A stretch of DNA of 64,000 bases from Ischnura elegans (Eukaryota > Arthropoda > Insecta > Odonata > Coenagrionidae), in assembly GCF_921293095.1 (NCBI RefSeq), contig NC_060257.1:60052968-60116967 (forward strand), read 5' to 3'. Within the stretch, counting starts at the first letter, position 1; every line of letters starts with the position of its first letter. The notes under the pieces are model-generated. The model did no database searches. It was not told where the DNA came from and was given only the letters and a program-made list of their open reading frames with translations. Made by a program: the position numbers and the translations under genes. This document shows, piece by piece, positions 35,059-46,384 of the stretch.

Positions 35059-35586
35059 CCAGAAAACAGAGCACAAGTGCCCGCGACGCCTGACCCGGAA
35101 GGTGCCACCAGGCCGGATCCGAAGGCTTATGTCACCATCCCCTTCATCGCAGGGACGTCTGAGAAAATCGCGAGAGTATTGAGGAAGCATGATGTAGTGA
35201 CCAGGTTCAACTGCGTCACTAAGATAGCTGACATCCTACCCGGGCCCAAGGACAGAATTTCACCACTACTCTCCAAAGGCGTGTACCAAGTGCCATGCTC
35301 TTGCGGTAAATGGTACATTGGTGAAACATGCAGAGCGCTGAACACCCGTATGAGCGAACACCGAAGAGCGACCAGAAACAAACAGTTCAAAGCCTCTGCC
35401 ATCGCGGAGCACGCCTGGAGTGAATCCGGACATTCAATTTTATTTGACGACGCCAAAATAATTGCGAGAGAAGACAAGTACTTCCCGAGAATAATAAGAG
35501 AGGCCATTGAGATAGTCAAAAGACCAGCGAACTTTAACAGAGAGGATGGCTATCCTTTGCACAGCGCGTGGAAAAGATATATATGA
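35059..35586 (+). pseudogene. Penelope-like GIY-YIG endonuclease fragment
   Basis: An open frame to TGA at 35584-35586. It starts without a natural start codon in the post-RT linker (YVTIPFIAGTSEKIARVLRK), followed by GVYQVPCSCGKWYIGET, which has the GVY and YIG strands with a cysteine pair between them. TRMSEHR gives the catalytic arginine, a histidine-containing AEHAWSESGH follows, and REAIEI gives the metal-binding glutamate. The nuclease half is intact by eye, but the whole reverse transcriptase is absent, so this is a fragment. Confidence 0.8.
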
Positions 35587-35687
35587 CGCAAATACGAGGA
35601 CGTTCCCTGATTGGTCGAAAGAAATCCACCGAATTGGCGCCAAAAGTTGACTATATAAGAGAGGACTAAAAGCTTCACTTCATCCTT

Positions 35688-35728
35688 CACCTGAGGACGC
35701 TGGCAGGAGAGCTGGCGAAACTGTTGTG
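35688..35728 (+). ncRNA. Hammerhead ribozyme motif, PLE 2 right repeat
   Basis: Stem I CAC/GTG (35688-35690 with 35726-35728), core CTGAGGA (35691-35697), stem II GCTGGC/GCTGGC with two G-U pairs (35699-35704 with 35711-35716), core GAAA (35717-35720), a very short stem III and cleavage triplet GTT. The core is complete; stem I is short. Confidence 0.68.
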
Positions 35729-36130
35729 GTTCTTCGACAACGGACGCGGATGCAGCCCGAAAGAATGCTGAACTCAAGTAATCACCGCGGAAACCTGCGT
35801 ACGAACATTTATAAGGCTACGTTATAAATAACTCCAAAATAATTTACGAATTCACTTTTAGCTTCTGCCGATACATGGGTTTCAATCATTATCTACGATT
35901 TTAAGAATAACTCAATATAAACCAATATATATACTCTTTAAAGATGACAGCCTATTGTGAGTTTAAGTTATTTTTAAAAGCGATTAAACCTTTATACCAT
36001 AATCCTCCTCACAATAGGCTGTCATGGGTATATTTCTAGTTTTTTAAATGTTTCATAGCCACGAAAAAGTCAGAGCAATTCAAAAAGTTTGCATCTCAAA
36101 ATGGCATCTGCTTGTGTAGAGCCCGCTTCT

Positions 36131-38652
36131 AGGATCCATTGAATAACAACAAAAAAATAAATAATTTGATGGTATTCATAAAATTTTTATGCTGCATGGC
36201 AACCAAAACCAGATTTTTATGTGGAGAGTTTAAAAAATATCTTCTTCCTTTTTTCATGATTTTACATGATTGATGAGTGCAAAATTTAATTATGCCGAAA
36301 ACTGTAACGTAATTTTGTGACTAAAGAAGAATAAATAGGCCGGCAAAATCTGGAAAATTACGATTTCTCACTTCTTATTCCACACATCACAGCTTTTTCT
36401 ATCATTTCAAAATGCATCCATGCTTTTTAAAAACAAAAAAATTTAAGGGTAGGAAAAAAGAGTGAAAAAATATTAGGAAATTTTTCTAACCGTCCAATTG
36501 CCAACATGGATTTTTAAATTAAAGAAAAAAGTAAAATTTATATAAATTTATTTTTTTAAGTTCCATATAAACTTTAGCAATAAATGAGTAACATTGCTAA
36601 CCCACGATTTTTAAATACTCATAACAACACCACAAAATTATAAAGATGAAAGTAAGGGCGAACAATAATTGAGATCGAAATATGATATTTTATAAACTAA
36701 TTATTCATCGTGCCGATAAGAGGTAGACAAATAAGTTTCATTAATTTAGTTACTCATTCATGAAATTTTGTATCAATAATACTAATTTTATGACTATACG
36801 AATAAAATAACTTTATCACTATATTATTCAATATATATCCACTAATTGTAAGACAGATTCACTCCGTACTCGGCGCAATGACATTAAAATTAACAGCCGT
36901 ATTATTTTCCTCCTCAATTTCTTTTTTCAACTTGATATGCAGCAGCGTGCATCAAGATATAATTCACCCCGTCCCCAGAAATACGAGAAGAGAGTATATA
37001 GGTATTAATTATTACATGCATTTAAATTAATAAAAGACCCTATGAGAATCGTATCCACGGAATGAACAGCGATGCCAGAGACCATCCGTATGGGAATTAG
37101 AACTGAAGCTTTAGCGGAAGAAAAACGATCTCCTCGAAATATTTATTAAATATTTTGATGTTGGATTAAAATCCAGAGGCAGAAAGTGTCCGTCCTCGAT
37201 ATTAATTGGTGCGGAAGTGCAGACTATTCCCTCGTGGACGAAATAGTTCAGCCAAGTTCTCGAAATCGCTCGTTCTTTTTTCTCGATATGATTCATATCG
37301 AGGGTGTTGGCGTTGAAGCGAGAGAATTGTGGATATCTTGAGAGAAAAAGGAGATGAAAGAAGGCTCATTAAAAGTTTTGGAAGTTCGATCGACCGGAAG
37401 CGATTAAAAACATGCACGGGGTAAGGCCAAGCATTGAAAAATTTATAAATCGATTTCTTTCTTTTTTCTTACCCTCAAATATTTAATGTTGATTAATGTC
37501 TCAGAGTTATTATCGGAGGAAACGAGTTCAATCCCAGCTCATTTTTTTTTTTTGAATCGATACTTTTTTACATTCTAAAATCGGTTATTAGTAATAATAA
37601 ATAAAAGTAAAGTCAAGCTCACTCCGAAACTTTTTCTTTGAATTGCTACTTTTTTTAATTTCTGCAATCGGTTATTAGTATCTAATAATAAAGAAAAATA
37701 AAGAAGTTTTGTTAACACACACTTTAAAAAAGCAATATTTAATGCACTAAACAGTACAAAATAAAGCTATTCATCACACGGAGAATAAAGCTTGGTTGCT
37801 GCTAAGGTTTAGATATTAATATTGCGTGTCAATCCTATCTCAACAAACAGGCTCTTATACAATCATTATTTAATACACCTAATGAGCACCCAGGGACACA
37901 GCTAGAAATTAAGGCAGGGGGGTTTTAGGCGGAACTAATACTGGGGACTAGGGAGTATGGAATACCCCCCAGGGTAAGAGGGAGGTTCGGGCGCCCTTCC
38001 CTAGAAAATGTTTAAAATAAATACTTCAAAATGGTGAGTTTTACGGCTTTTTGGGGGATATTTTATTAATCCTTACGCTATTCTATAAGTAATATCAATC
38101 CAATTAAGTAAAATGGATTTAACTTAAAATTTCCATGAGCTCTGAGGTGGTGGGTTATGTCCCCCATGTCCCCCCCTCGCTGCACCACTAGCCTCACATA
38201 CCCTTGATTATCCGAGTGACGACAAGCTCTTATATTTTCACTTTTTAGTGCATTTGAAACTGTTTTTTAAGAGCGTGCTTTGAATTAATATGAATATAAT
38301 GTTGACTAACGTCACGTAGTCTAGGTCTAAGAATGCGAAATTAATTGCCGTTTGAATATATATTTTTAGGCGTATTTTTTCAGGGCTATGAATTAATATG
38401 GTTACATGAAGGCATGAAGGATAATTAAAGTGTTTTTTAAATAATAAAATTAAAAAATAAAAATAATTCAATTGTACATGCACACTTGAATTTATTATAT
38501 TTCATAACTGTAAAATAATGAATAATATACACCATTGGATCCCAAGTTAAAATCTCAGTTGACTCCTTTCGATGCTAAAAAAAAACAGCCTCGGAGTACA
38601 AGGAGGCACAGGGAGAAAAGAAACTGTAATTTGATGCTTTCCCGACGATTGA
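36131..38652. other. AT-rich stretch, no gene seen
   Basis: Only short open frames and a G-rich MITE remnant near 37890-38190 that shares TTAAGTAAAATGGATTT with the element at 41976 in reverse orientation. Confidence 0.45.
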
Positions 38653-38835
38653 TGTGGGTAAACTATTCTCGGGATTCCTACCGGGGTAATTTTTCCATAA
38701 TGGTCAACTTTTCAAGCTCCGACTCGGGCTCATGTCAACATTTAGCCCTGAGGATAAGCCCCAAGTCGGAGCTTGAAGCGTTGGGCATTATGGAAAAATT
38801 AACCCGGTGGGAATCCCGAGAAGAGTTTACCCACA
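38653..38835. repeat. Foldback, probably a decayed pair of Penelope-type terminal repeats
   Basis: A 183-bp near palindrome whose outer ends are TGTGGGTAAAC and its complement. The right arm contains CTGAGGA (38748-38754), a stem AAGC/GCTT, then GAAG where a hammerhead would have GAAA, and CGTTGGGC. The similarity to the hammerheads elsewhere in the window is partial. Confidence 0.5.
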
Positions 38836-39147
38836 AAAAAGAAACTGTCCAGCAACAATCAATGTATGTTACTGCGTTATTCACATACTTTCGGATTCAT
38901 CAGGGGTAATCTCAACCCTCACCAATTGTGAAATACACCTGACCTATCCACGCCAATCTTCACCCAACCGTAAAGCAAAACTAATTTCTTGTAATAAGCA
39001 TAGTGTAGATGTTTCCAGTTATAGTGGTTCGGTTGTGGATAGAGTGCTTGGCTGCATACCAAAATTCAAAGACTAATAACTGAAAGAAAACACCTAATAA
39101 TTAGAGGGTCAATTAGATAGGAATTTTGAGCAGAAAGGATATTGTTT

Positions 39148-39169
39148 ACACACACACACACACACACAC
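39148..39169. repeat. (AC)n microsatellite
   Basis: Eleven uninterrupted AC repeats. Confidence 0.95.
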
Positions 39170-39220
39170 CTTAGGATCACATTCTCTCAAAAAAGCCTCT
39201 AAGGAGTGCAGTGATTTAAG

Positions 39221-39441
39221 ACCGTTTTACACTGGGAACGTACTTACACAATCTGACGTGTGTACGAAGGCACAGTCATAATTGCGTCGTATAAAGCGGT
39301 GAATTGCTAGAGAATGCATGGACGTGAGATGGCTAAATGGCCCCTGTTCTAATTTCGTTCATGCATTCGCGCAATCCCACGCCATTTCAGAAATTAATGC
39401 AGTTCTAACTTGCGCAATTCCGTGCCCCGTGTAAAACGCCC
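39221..39441. mobile_element. MITE with GTTTTACAC ends, copy 1
   Basis: Ends ACCGTTTTACACTGGGAACG and the complement CGTGCCCCGTGTAAAACG. The interior contains GTACGAAGGCAC and GCATTCGCGCAAT. A copy in reverse orientation lies at 44150-44360. Confidence 0.65.
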
Positions 39442-39461
39442 TTCAGCAGGTAGAGCTTCAT

Positions 39462-39965
39462 CTAAATCTACATACTACCCCGCAAGCCGCCTAAAAGGCG
39501 TGTGGCAGGGGGTGTTAGGGCACCAGCCGTTTACACATATAAGGAAATTCTCAAATAAAATTACGACTAGCATTTATTAAAGTCCTTTATGCTTCGGGGA
39601 GAAAACGAAGGCCCATATCTATCCGCTCGGCAAAATATCTCTTTTAATTTATCGCTTCTGTCGGACCTGGAAATATATTGGGGCTCTAATATTATGTTCT
39701 CCGTGTTGCTCTTAAAGATATCCATTCTCAATTGTTCAAACAATCTAAGCCTAGCGCGCAGCCTCTGAGTCTCCAGCGGCTCCCAGCCTAATTCGCTTAA
39801 CATTTGGGTAACGCTGTCTGTACGCCCGTACCGGTTTTGACGAACCGCGCAGCCTCTCTTTGTATTTTATTCAGTTCCGACCACCTCTGGACACTCCAAC
39901 CAAAGACCCTCAAAATACGAGGTGGGTTGGGATAAGGAACTGACCCCTATACCCTGAACGTGCGA
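39462..39965 (-). mobile_element. LINE 3' end, copy 3
   Basis: The best preserved copy. The minus-strand frame 39567-39803 reads MLSELGWEPLETQRLRARL, ENIILEPQYISRSDRSD and YGPSFSPRSIKDFNKC. This is the typical end of jockey/CR1-like ORF2 proteins, which often finish with SFFPRTIKxxN. The 3' UTR and ATGTAG-like tail follow to the left. It is 5'-truncated, with an upstream remnant to about 39965. Confidence 0.78.
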
Positions 39966-40518
39966 ATTTCATATTTATACCTTTGAATTAGTGCGAGAAG
40001 GGCTCTACCCTCACCTAATCAAAACAACCTCTGGGTTGATTCGCTGAGTGAGGGTGTGCAATGGCGTAACTTTGGGGGGATGGAGGGATAGATTGACACT
40101 CTCCATACCCTCAGAGAAATAAAAAAATATTTAATTTATTATACTTCAAAACTATTGTCTAGTTTTGGCGTATGATAACTGCATCTGCTTGATGTTGAAG
40201 ATCATTTATTAATATCATGGCTGTGAGACGAGTCGCTGAATACCGACCGGTGACTAACCTCTGCAATCTCCGTTGCATTTAGGGGTCGACCTCCCCCCAG
40301 GCCCTTCCATCTTCCCCCTCCCCCTAAGATTATTCCTAGTTACGCCACTGAGTGTGTGGAATTCATTTTTTGAAAATACTACCCCTTAATTCAGATAGGC
40401 GGAGTCATAATACAGAAAAGGGTTCAACTGGTGGCATCAACATCTTGCCACAGATAGAAATCTCCGATATCATCACAAAAATTACTGGTGCTAAATCCTT
40501 AATACATATATTCCAATG

Positions 40519-40706
40519 CATAGGCGGATCTAGAGGGGGGCACGTGCCCCCCAGACCCTTAAATATAGGCATGATTTTTAATACGGTCCCGCTATCATTA
40601 CGCTCGTTTTGTATTGCGGGGTATCCTTGTGCCCCCCCCAGAACAAAATCCTGGATACGGCCTTGCTTGTGCCCCTCCCCAGAAAGAAATCCTGGATCCA
40701 CCCCTG
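40519..40706 (-). mobile_element. hAT-like MITE, 188 bp, inverted copy of 29033 family
   Basis: Flanked by the perfect 8-bp direct repeat TTCCAATG (40511-40518 and 40707-40714). It begins CATAGGCGGATC and ends GGATCCACCCCTG, the reverse orientation of the copy at 29033. Its translations look protein-like in both copies but are only repeat sequence. Confidence 0.85.
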
Positions 40707-41975
40707 TTCCAATGCTCCAAAAGTTGATTAGAATTGTCAATGAAACTCAGCTATTGACATAGCATTGACAACAGCGATAGTGGCATAATTCATTAATGCA
40801 CATTGATGTTAATATTCTCTACGTTCTCCACGTAAAACAAGAGGGGTTACTATATATGGCATGAATATACGCGTGTATGGCATACTGTACATATGTTACT
40901 AGTTACTTATTAGACTATAATATTTGGTGTTTTACTCTTTATCGCCGATATTTATGGTCAATAGGACCAGAAGGTCGACTCGATAACAAATCTCAAACAA
41001 AAAAATCAATTGTAAACAGGTTTTTAACCATTTCGACTTAAAGATGATCGGTGACCCAAGCATAGCCGTGTATATGTCAATCGTATTGTAACGATAAGGC
41101 AACACGCGACGTAAACAGCATTAGCACATGTAATAATGATGAAATATTCAGATGACACAAACTAACCTCATGAAACAATTCTTACACGCAAAGCTCATAT
41201 GAAAAACTTAGCAAGCCAAAATGTCGTGAAGTTGCCCACAAAACTGCTCACTTCCGACTTGTAGCAATTGTGACCATAATAAACTATATATTCACAGCGT
41301 TTGGCTATTATATAATGCTACGCATTGGCCTATAATTACTTAATACTCCTTATATCCTCTTATATCATCTTACCTCCGTGCGACCGCTGTAGATTGGTAA
41401 ATATAGTTAATCACTTCCACTCTCTTTCGACGATTCACGGCAATTGCACTTCCACAAGAAGCAATGAAGCGTCTTCTGAGTTTTTGGAGTAGTACAGTAC
41501 GAGAACATGTAGCTATAAATAATTGTCGTTATTTCTCTCCCGTACGAAACGTACAACCATGCACGATTACTTTTCAGGCGCACACGTAGGCACACCCAAA
41601 GACAACAAAAAACAAGTGAGACAGGTGACGTGCATCATGGGAGCATAGCATTCTCACAAATTATCAGTACACTGTTTGGTGAATAATATTGTGACGAAAT
41701 GTTAACACTGAATAGCTGATGCCGGCAGGAACCAAAAATAACCAATGATGTTAAGCTCGAAAATATACCGTTTTTACTCTACAGAAACTTTGAACAAAGC
41801 GCTCCGATTGACCGCGAGTTTGCCCTGTTGCCGGATGCCATTGATGCATGGCGATATCCGGCAGGCAAATCCAAGGAAACTGCACAGAGGAGGCCGAATT
41901 CCATTCCATTGAAGCCTGATTTCTGTTGTCATTTCGGTCGCATTTTAATCCGTTTTCAAAAATGCCCTAGGAGAG

Positions 41976-42263
41976 CAGTGGCGCAGCGAGGGGGGGGGGG
42001 TTAAAACCCCCCCAGAGAAATATTTAAGTTAAATCCATTTTACTAAATTGGATTGATGTTACTAATAGAAAAGTGTAAGGATTGATAAAATATCCCTCAG
42101 AAAGCCGTAAACCTCACCATTTTGAACCGTTTATGTTTAAATTCCCCAATTTATTAATCTCGCACCTACCGCTTATCCTGGTGGGTATTCCATACCTCCA
42201 CACACCCCGGTATTAGTTGCACATAAACTCCCCACCCAGTCTTACTTCCTGGCTGCGCCCCTG
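41976..42263. mobile_element. hAT-like MITE inside a larger repeat
   Basis: Ends CAGTGGCGCAGCGAG and the complement GGCTGCGCCCCTG. Flanks TAGGAGAG and ACGGAGAG match at six of eight. It interrupts a repeat that is continuous near 3260 in this window. Confidence 0.72.
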
Positions 42264-42859
42264 ACGGAGAGGATATGAGTGCAATGCGATCCACTTATTT
42301 CCCATATATTTTGCAGTTTACTGCATGTAATTGCGAGGAATAGCATCGAAAAGTTATGAATTTGATAGATCACAATCACCTTACATGATATTTTCGGTTA
42401 ACACTCTTAATTACACCTTATTTCACCGTGAAACTCGGATCACTTTGCCTGTCAGCGACACGAGTGGCGAGATTTGTAAACATATTGAAATGCACGGGGT
42501 GTGACAGCTCAAATGGAGACCTACCGTAAAATGGGCTAACTTCGGCCGCTTTTTAAGGTTTTCTATGAATATGAAGGTGATATTTATAAGAAACCACCAC
42601 GATAAAATTAGAGATTATTCTCCCTAGCTTTATATAGAGAATCCCATGAATGGATAACTGTCATATTACTTATTGTTTACTATATTAAATTATTAATCAT
42701 GGCCGAAGTTGCCCCAGAAATGGGGCAACTTCGGCCATGGGGAAATGGGGAATGAAATTTCACTATTGGACGAAGTTACACATACCAGGCACTTGTGGAT
42801 CGTCTTATGCAATATTCGCGGGAAAAGCATTGGAAGTAAAAAGTTTCCAGAGAATCAGG

Positions 42860-43123
42860 CAGTGGCGTAGCCAAGGGGGGGGGGGGGGGTCCGAAATAAA
42901 AAAACACAATTATTTTCCTTCATAAAAGAAAGCAAAATACTGAAAAATCATGAATGTACTTAATATTTCCTAAACAAATCAAGTTTTTTCGAGTATGAAA
43001 AGTGTTAAAATTAAAGTTGTTATTAATTCTTAGTTTAAAACCCATTACTCCGTGTTTCAAAAAATTTCCTCCCTGGTTTCGGATCACCTCCCCCCCCCTA
43101 CGAAATTCCTGGCTACACCACTA
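42860..43123. mobile_element. hAT-like MITE
   Basis: Begins CAGTGGCGTAGCCA and ends GGCTACACCACTA, with flanks GAATCAGG and GCATCAGG (seven of eight). G- and C-runs inside each end. Confidence 0.75.
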
Positions 43124-44149
43124 GCATCAGGCAACAGGGCAAACTCACTGCCAATAGGGTAGTTTCCTTCATCAAAGAAAACGAAAGGGATTGATTGCGA
43201 TTCGTTACCCACCATTAGTGTATTCATACTACACAAATTATTTGGTTTTTGAAATACCGGTTTTGACGAATGGCAAGGGTCAAATTTTATCCTCATTTGA
43301 AAAAGGCCAGATTGGCGCCCATGCGATTCCACTCCACGTGACGTCACAGGGACCTAGTTTCTACACGAGAGGATAGGAGTTATACATCGTCTGAGGTTAC
43401 CAATGCATGCATGAGGCACAGAGCTCAGGGAAACATGTCTGAATAATCACCTATTAAAACTGGCTTAGGTCGGAAAGTTTTCTTCGTTTGATAAGGTATT
43501 AATAAACCTTTTTTAAGCCAAGCGCTACCAGCCAGCAAGGTACTCAGCTACCCGCTAGCATCCTGCGTCCTATCAGCGCTCAGAGCCTCGATCAAGGTCA
43601 CCTCACAGGGCGGGAGGGGGAACCAGAAATGCATCGCATGGACTATTTCCCATCATTCCTACTTACGCGTCGCGTTTTTGCACTCTTGAAAATTTTCACT
43701 TTTCATTTAATCGTGAAAAATAGATATCGTCATTTAAAAATCTGAAAGCGTGAAATTCGTACTCCAGGAGTAATAATCTTTCGATTTAGGCAATATAAAA
43801 ATAATAGGAAATTGGATCGCTTGGCTAAAAGTTTTTGCAGTTTAAAAATGATGTGCTTTCGACCTAAACATCATTTGTGAGTTTGATTCCCTCTGGCATC
43901 AGGTATCCAGGGTAAAAATTTTGTGGCAATTTTTCTCCACCTCATATCAATAGGTTCCAGTATTACCCGATATTAATTTTGTGGGAAGTTATATTCGATT
44001 TTCTGAATTTAAGAAATACATATACTGTCATTATGGCCAGACAAATAAATCTTTTCATGAGGCAGGAAAGGTTTGGAGAGAAAGTTTCATTTGGTATGGA
44101 GGAAAGGAAGGGTGCATAAAACTTTCTGCTGGGGTTTGAACCCCCATTA

Positions 44150-44360
44150 GGCCATTTTAAACGGGGCACATTATTACACAGGTTAGAACTGCATTAATTT
44201 CTCGTCGTGGCACACAATTGCACGAATGCATTAACGAAATTAGATCAAGTGCTAATTTACCATCTCTCGTCCATGCATTCTCGCAATTCAACACTTTACA
44301 TGGAGCAATATTGTCTGCGCCTTCGTACACATGTCAGATTGTGCCTGCTCACGCTACTGT
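44150..44360. mobile_element. MITE with TTTTA(C/A)AC ends, copy 2
   Basis: Reverse-orientation relative of 39221-39441, sharing GTTAGAACTGCATTAATTTC and GTCCATGCATTCTC. The ends are less well kept. Confidence 0.6.
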
Positions 44361-45589
44361 TGAGACTTAGATTTTATAAAGATGCCATATCTTATAGTAT
44401 TGTAAAGCTGTGATCTTGTTTTTTTCCAACATATTTTTTTGAAAATTTTGCAGTAAATTTTAGCATTGAAACTTTCCTGATATTTCTTAAGACTAAAAAT
44501 AGTTTTATAAGACATTTCAACTGAAAACAAATGAGCAGGGGAATGAGTCTGGCCAGGTCTGCGACAAGGGACCGAAGTATTATTAGCAATTATCAAATTC
44601 TATGTTTTCTTTAATTTGCTTCGTTTACAACATATCCTGTGTAAAAAGATCATATGAAAAATAAATAATAATAAGGTGACATAAGAATGAAGAAAACCTG
44701 ATGCATTACGGAAGGGGTCATTCAAAAAGGTTATTTAGAGTTTCATTTTTTAGATTTCAGTGCATTTTGAAGGGAAGAATTCACAAAATATATATTGGAA
44801 ACATAATGAATAATTAAATTTTGTAAGCTGTGTAATTCTCACTTTGCACAGCATTTTTCTTACAATATTTCTATTTACGAATTGAAAGCGTTCGTGAATT
44901 GTTTTTCAGAGTGAACTTGGGCAGATTCGCCCGGAAAATCTCTGAATTCGCGTGGCATTGTCGAAAAATTGGTGTGCCCTAAGATTTTGCAGGGTAAAAA
45001 TTCGATCGAAACGTACTCAAGCGTCGAAGTTTCTGGATTTCGGTGAGGTGTTCTGCGATTTGGAGTGAAAATTTATTTACGTACGTTTTGGCTCAAAGAT
45101 TTAGCTCTTGGGATACGAATTTTCAGTGACTTTTTGCCGAATTGAATTTTTTCGAATTTTAGCCCAATTTCTGAGTTTTTTTATGTAGTTTTTCAAGAGA
45201 TAGTATAGCATCAAGATCCATTTCTTAAAATTTCCGTGGCCACCCCCCTCCCCCCTGAAACCCATGGTAAGGAGGGCCCTATCATGAACTCTGCCAACGG
45301 CCCCCAACTACCCCAGACTGCCCGTACAAATGAGTAATTGTACTTGAAGGATGTAAAAATGACCAGTAGTCATGCCAATTATTAAGGCTTGGCAGGTCCA
45401 AAATTGGATTTTATTATACTATAGTAAAATAATATAGAAAGAAATAACGAATACCTCATATAGCATGAGTGGCCATCAGAGGTTTGTTTGCTGAGCGAAG
45501 AGATAGTTTCAGATAGTGGAATTTTGCAAAAGATTGTATGAAATGAATTAGTTCACAAAACTCACAAAATGCAATGTTGAACCTGAAAT

Positions 45590-45825
45590 TTTGTTTGTGG
45601 GTGGGGGTCCAAAACCAGGGGGGAGAATTTTTGAAAAACAGGGTACTAAGTAGTGGAAGTAGTGGATTTTAATCTAATTTTAACCCTTTTCATAATAAAA
45701 AAAAGCTTCATTTGTCAAAGAAATCTTTTGTTAATTCATGATTTTTCAATATTTGGTTTTGATTTGTGATGCAAAGTTAGCGTACTTTCATATTTCGGGT
45801 TAAACTTGCTATGCCACTGTGTTGA
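45590..45825. mobile_element. MITE fragment related to 31634
   Basis: Shares GAAAAACAGGGT and the following AT-rich interior with the element at 31634. The right end reads TATGCCACTG. The left end is not clear. Confidence 0.5.
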
Positions 45826-46384
45826 GCCAATGTCAAAGAGATAACACTAAGGTACATGCCTTTCACTTCAACAGCAAATGAAGATAAAGCAGGGATAAAA
45901 ACATTTGCAACCTTAACTGCTGCCTTCGAAACATAAAACCAACGGGATATAAATGCTACCAAGAAATATAAAAACATTCAAGAAATTGAGAGAAATATTT
46001 AAACATTATTATTTTCGCTCAAATTTTGCTCATCAAGGAGTTCATTCACACAATCAAAACCAACTATACACAATGCATTCAATAAATTTTCATCTTTTGT
46101 ATGATAACATACACAATGGTCGATGGATCTTTTAAATCCACACATGACCTACCATAAAGATAGAGGAATTTACAATTTCTTTCTAAAATTTCAACTCAGC
46201 TCTTCAAAGTAAAGCATGTGAATAATCAGTCAACATTGTATTTAAGTGAAACGTTGATTGATTATTCACAATATATACATATGAATACTATATTTTCATT
46301 CATACACCTTTAAAAATCTAAAACATTAACAACATAGCAATATTCGAAACATTACTCTACACACTCAAAACACCATTCAATTCA

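Larger units (their letters stand above)
34988..35807 (+). mobile_element. Second 5'-truncated Penelope-like element
   Basis: An 820-bp insertion flanked by the 14-bp direct repeat TTTATAAGGCTACG (34974-34987 and 35808-35821). Neighbouring units of the host tandem repeat (for example near 33725) show the uninterrupted sequence. It carries a GIY-YIG reading frame and 68-bp inverted repeats at 34987-35054 and 35708-35775. Its sequence differs clearly from the element at 8635, so it belongs to another Penelope subfamily. Confidence 0.88.
32590..36130. repeat. Degenerate tandem array with two insertions
   Basis: A landmark of the CGTCATATCCACGCC kind recurs near 32647, 34043 and 34719, and the TATCTGAGGCTAAAA landmark near 33287, 33546, 34125 and 34798. 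Units are about 0.6-0.7 kb and uneven. The foldback at 32719 and the Penelope-like element at 34988 are inserted in it. A short hairpin GACAGCCTATTGTGAG with its complement lies at 35943-36030. Confidence 0.65.
41790..43820 (+). repeat. Interspersed repeat, rearranged copy B-A with MITE insertions
   Basis: Block B (41915-42510, interrupted by the MITE at 41976) comes first and block A (43150-43820) second, with the MITE at 42860 between. The phrase GAGTTTGCCCTGTTG near 41816 returns inverted near 43133. Confidence 0.65.

Noticed and set aside
44125-44165. GGGGTTTGAACCCCC resembling a tRNA box B
   Set aside because: It is a near-palindrome with no box A at the right distance and lies at the edge of a MITE.
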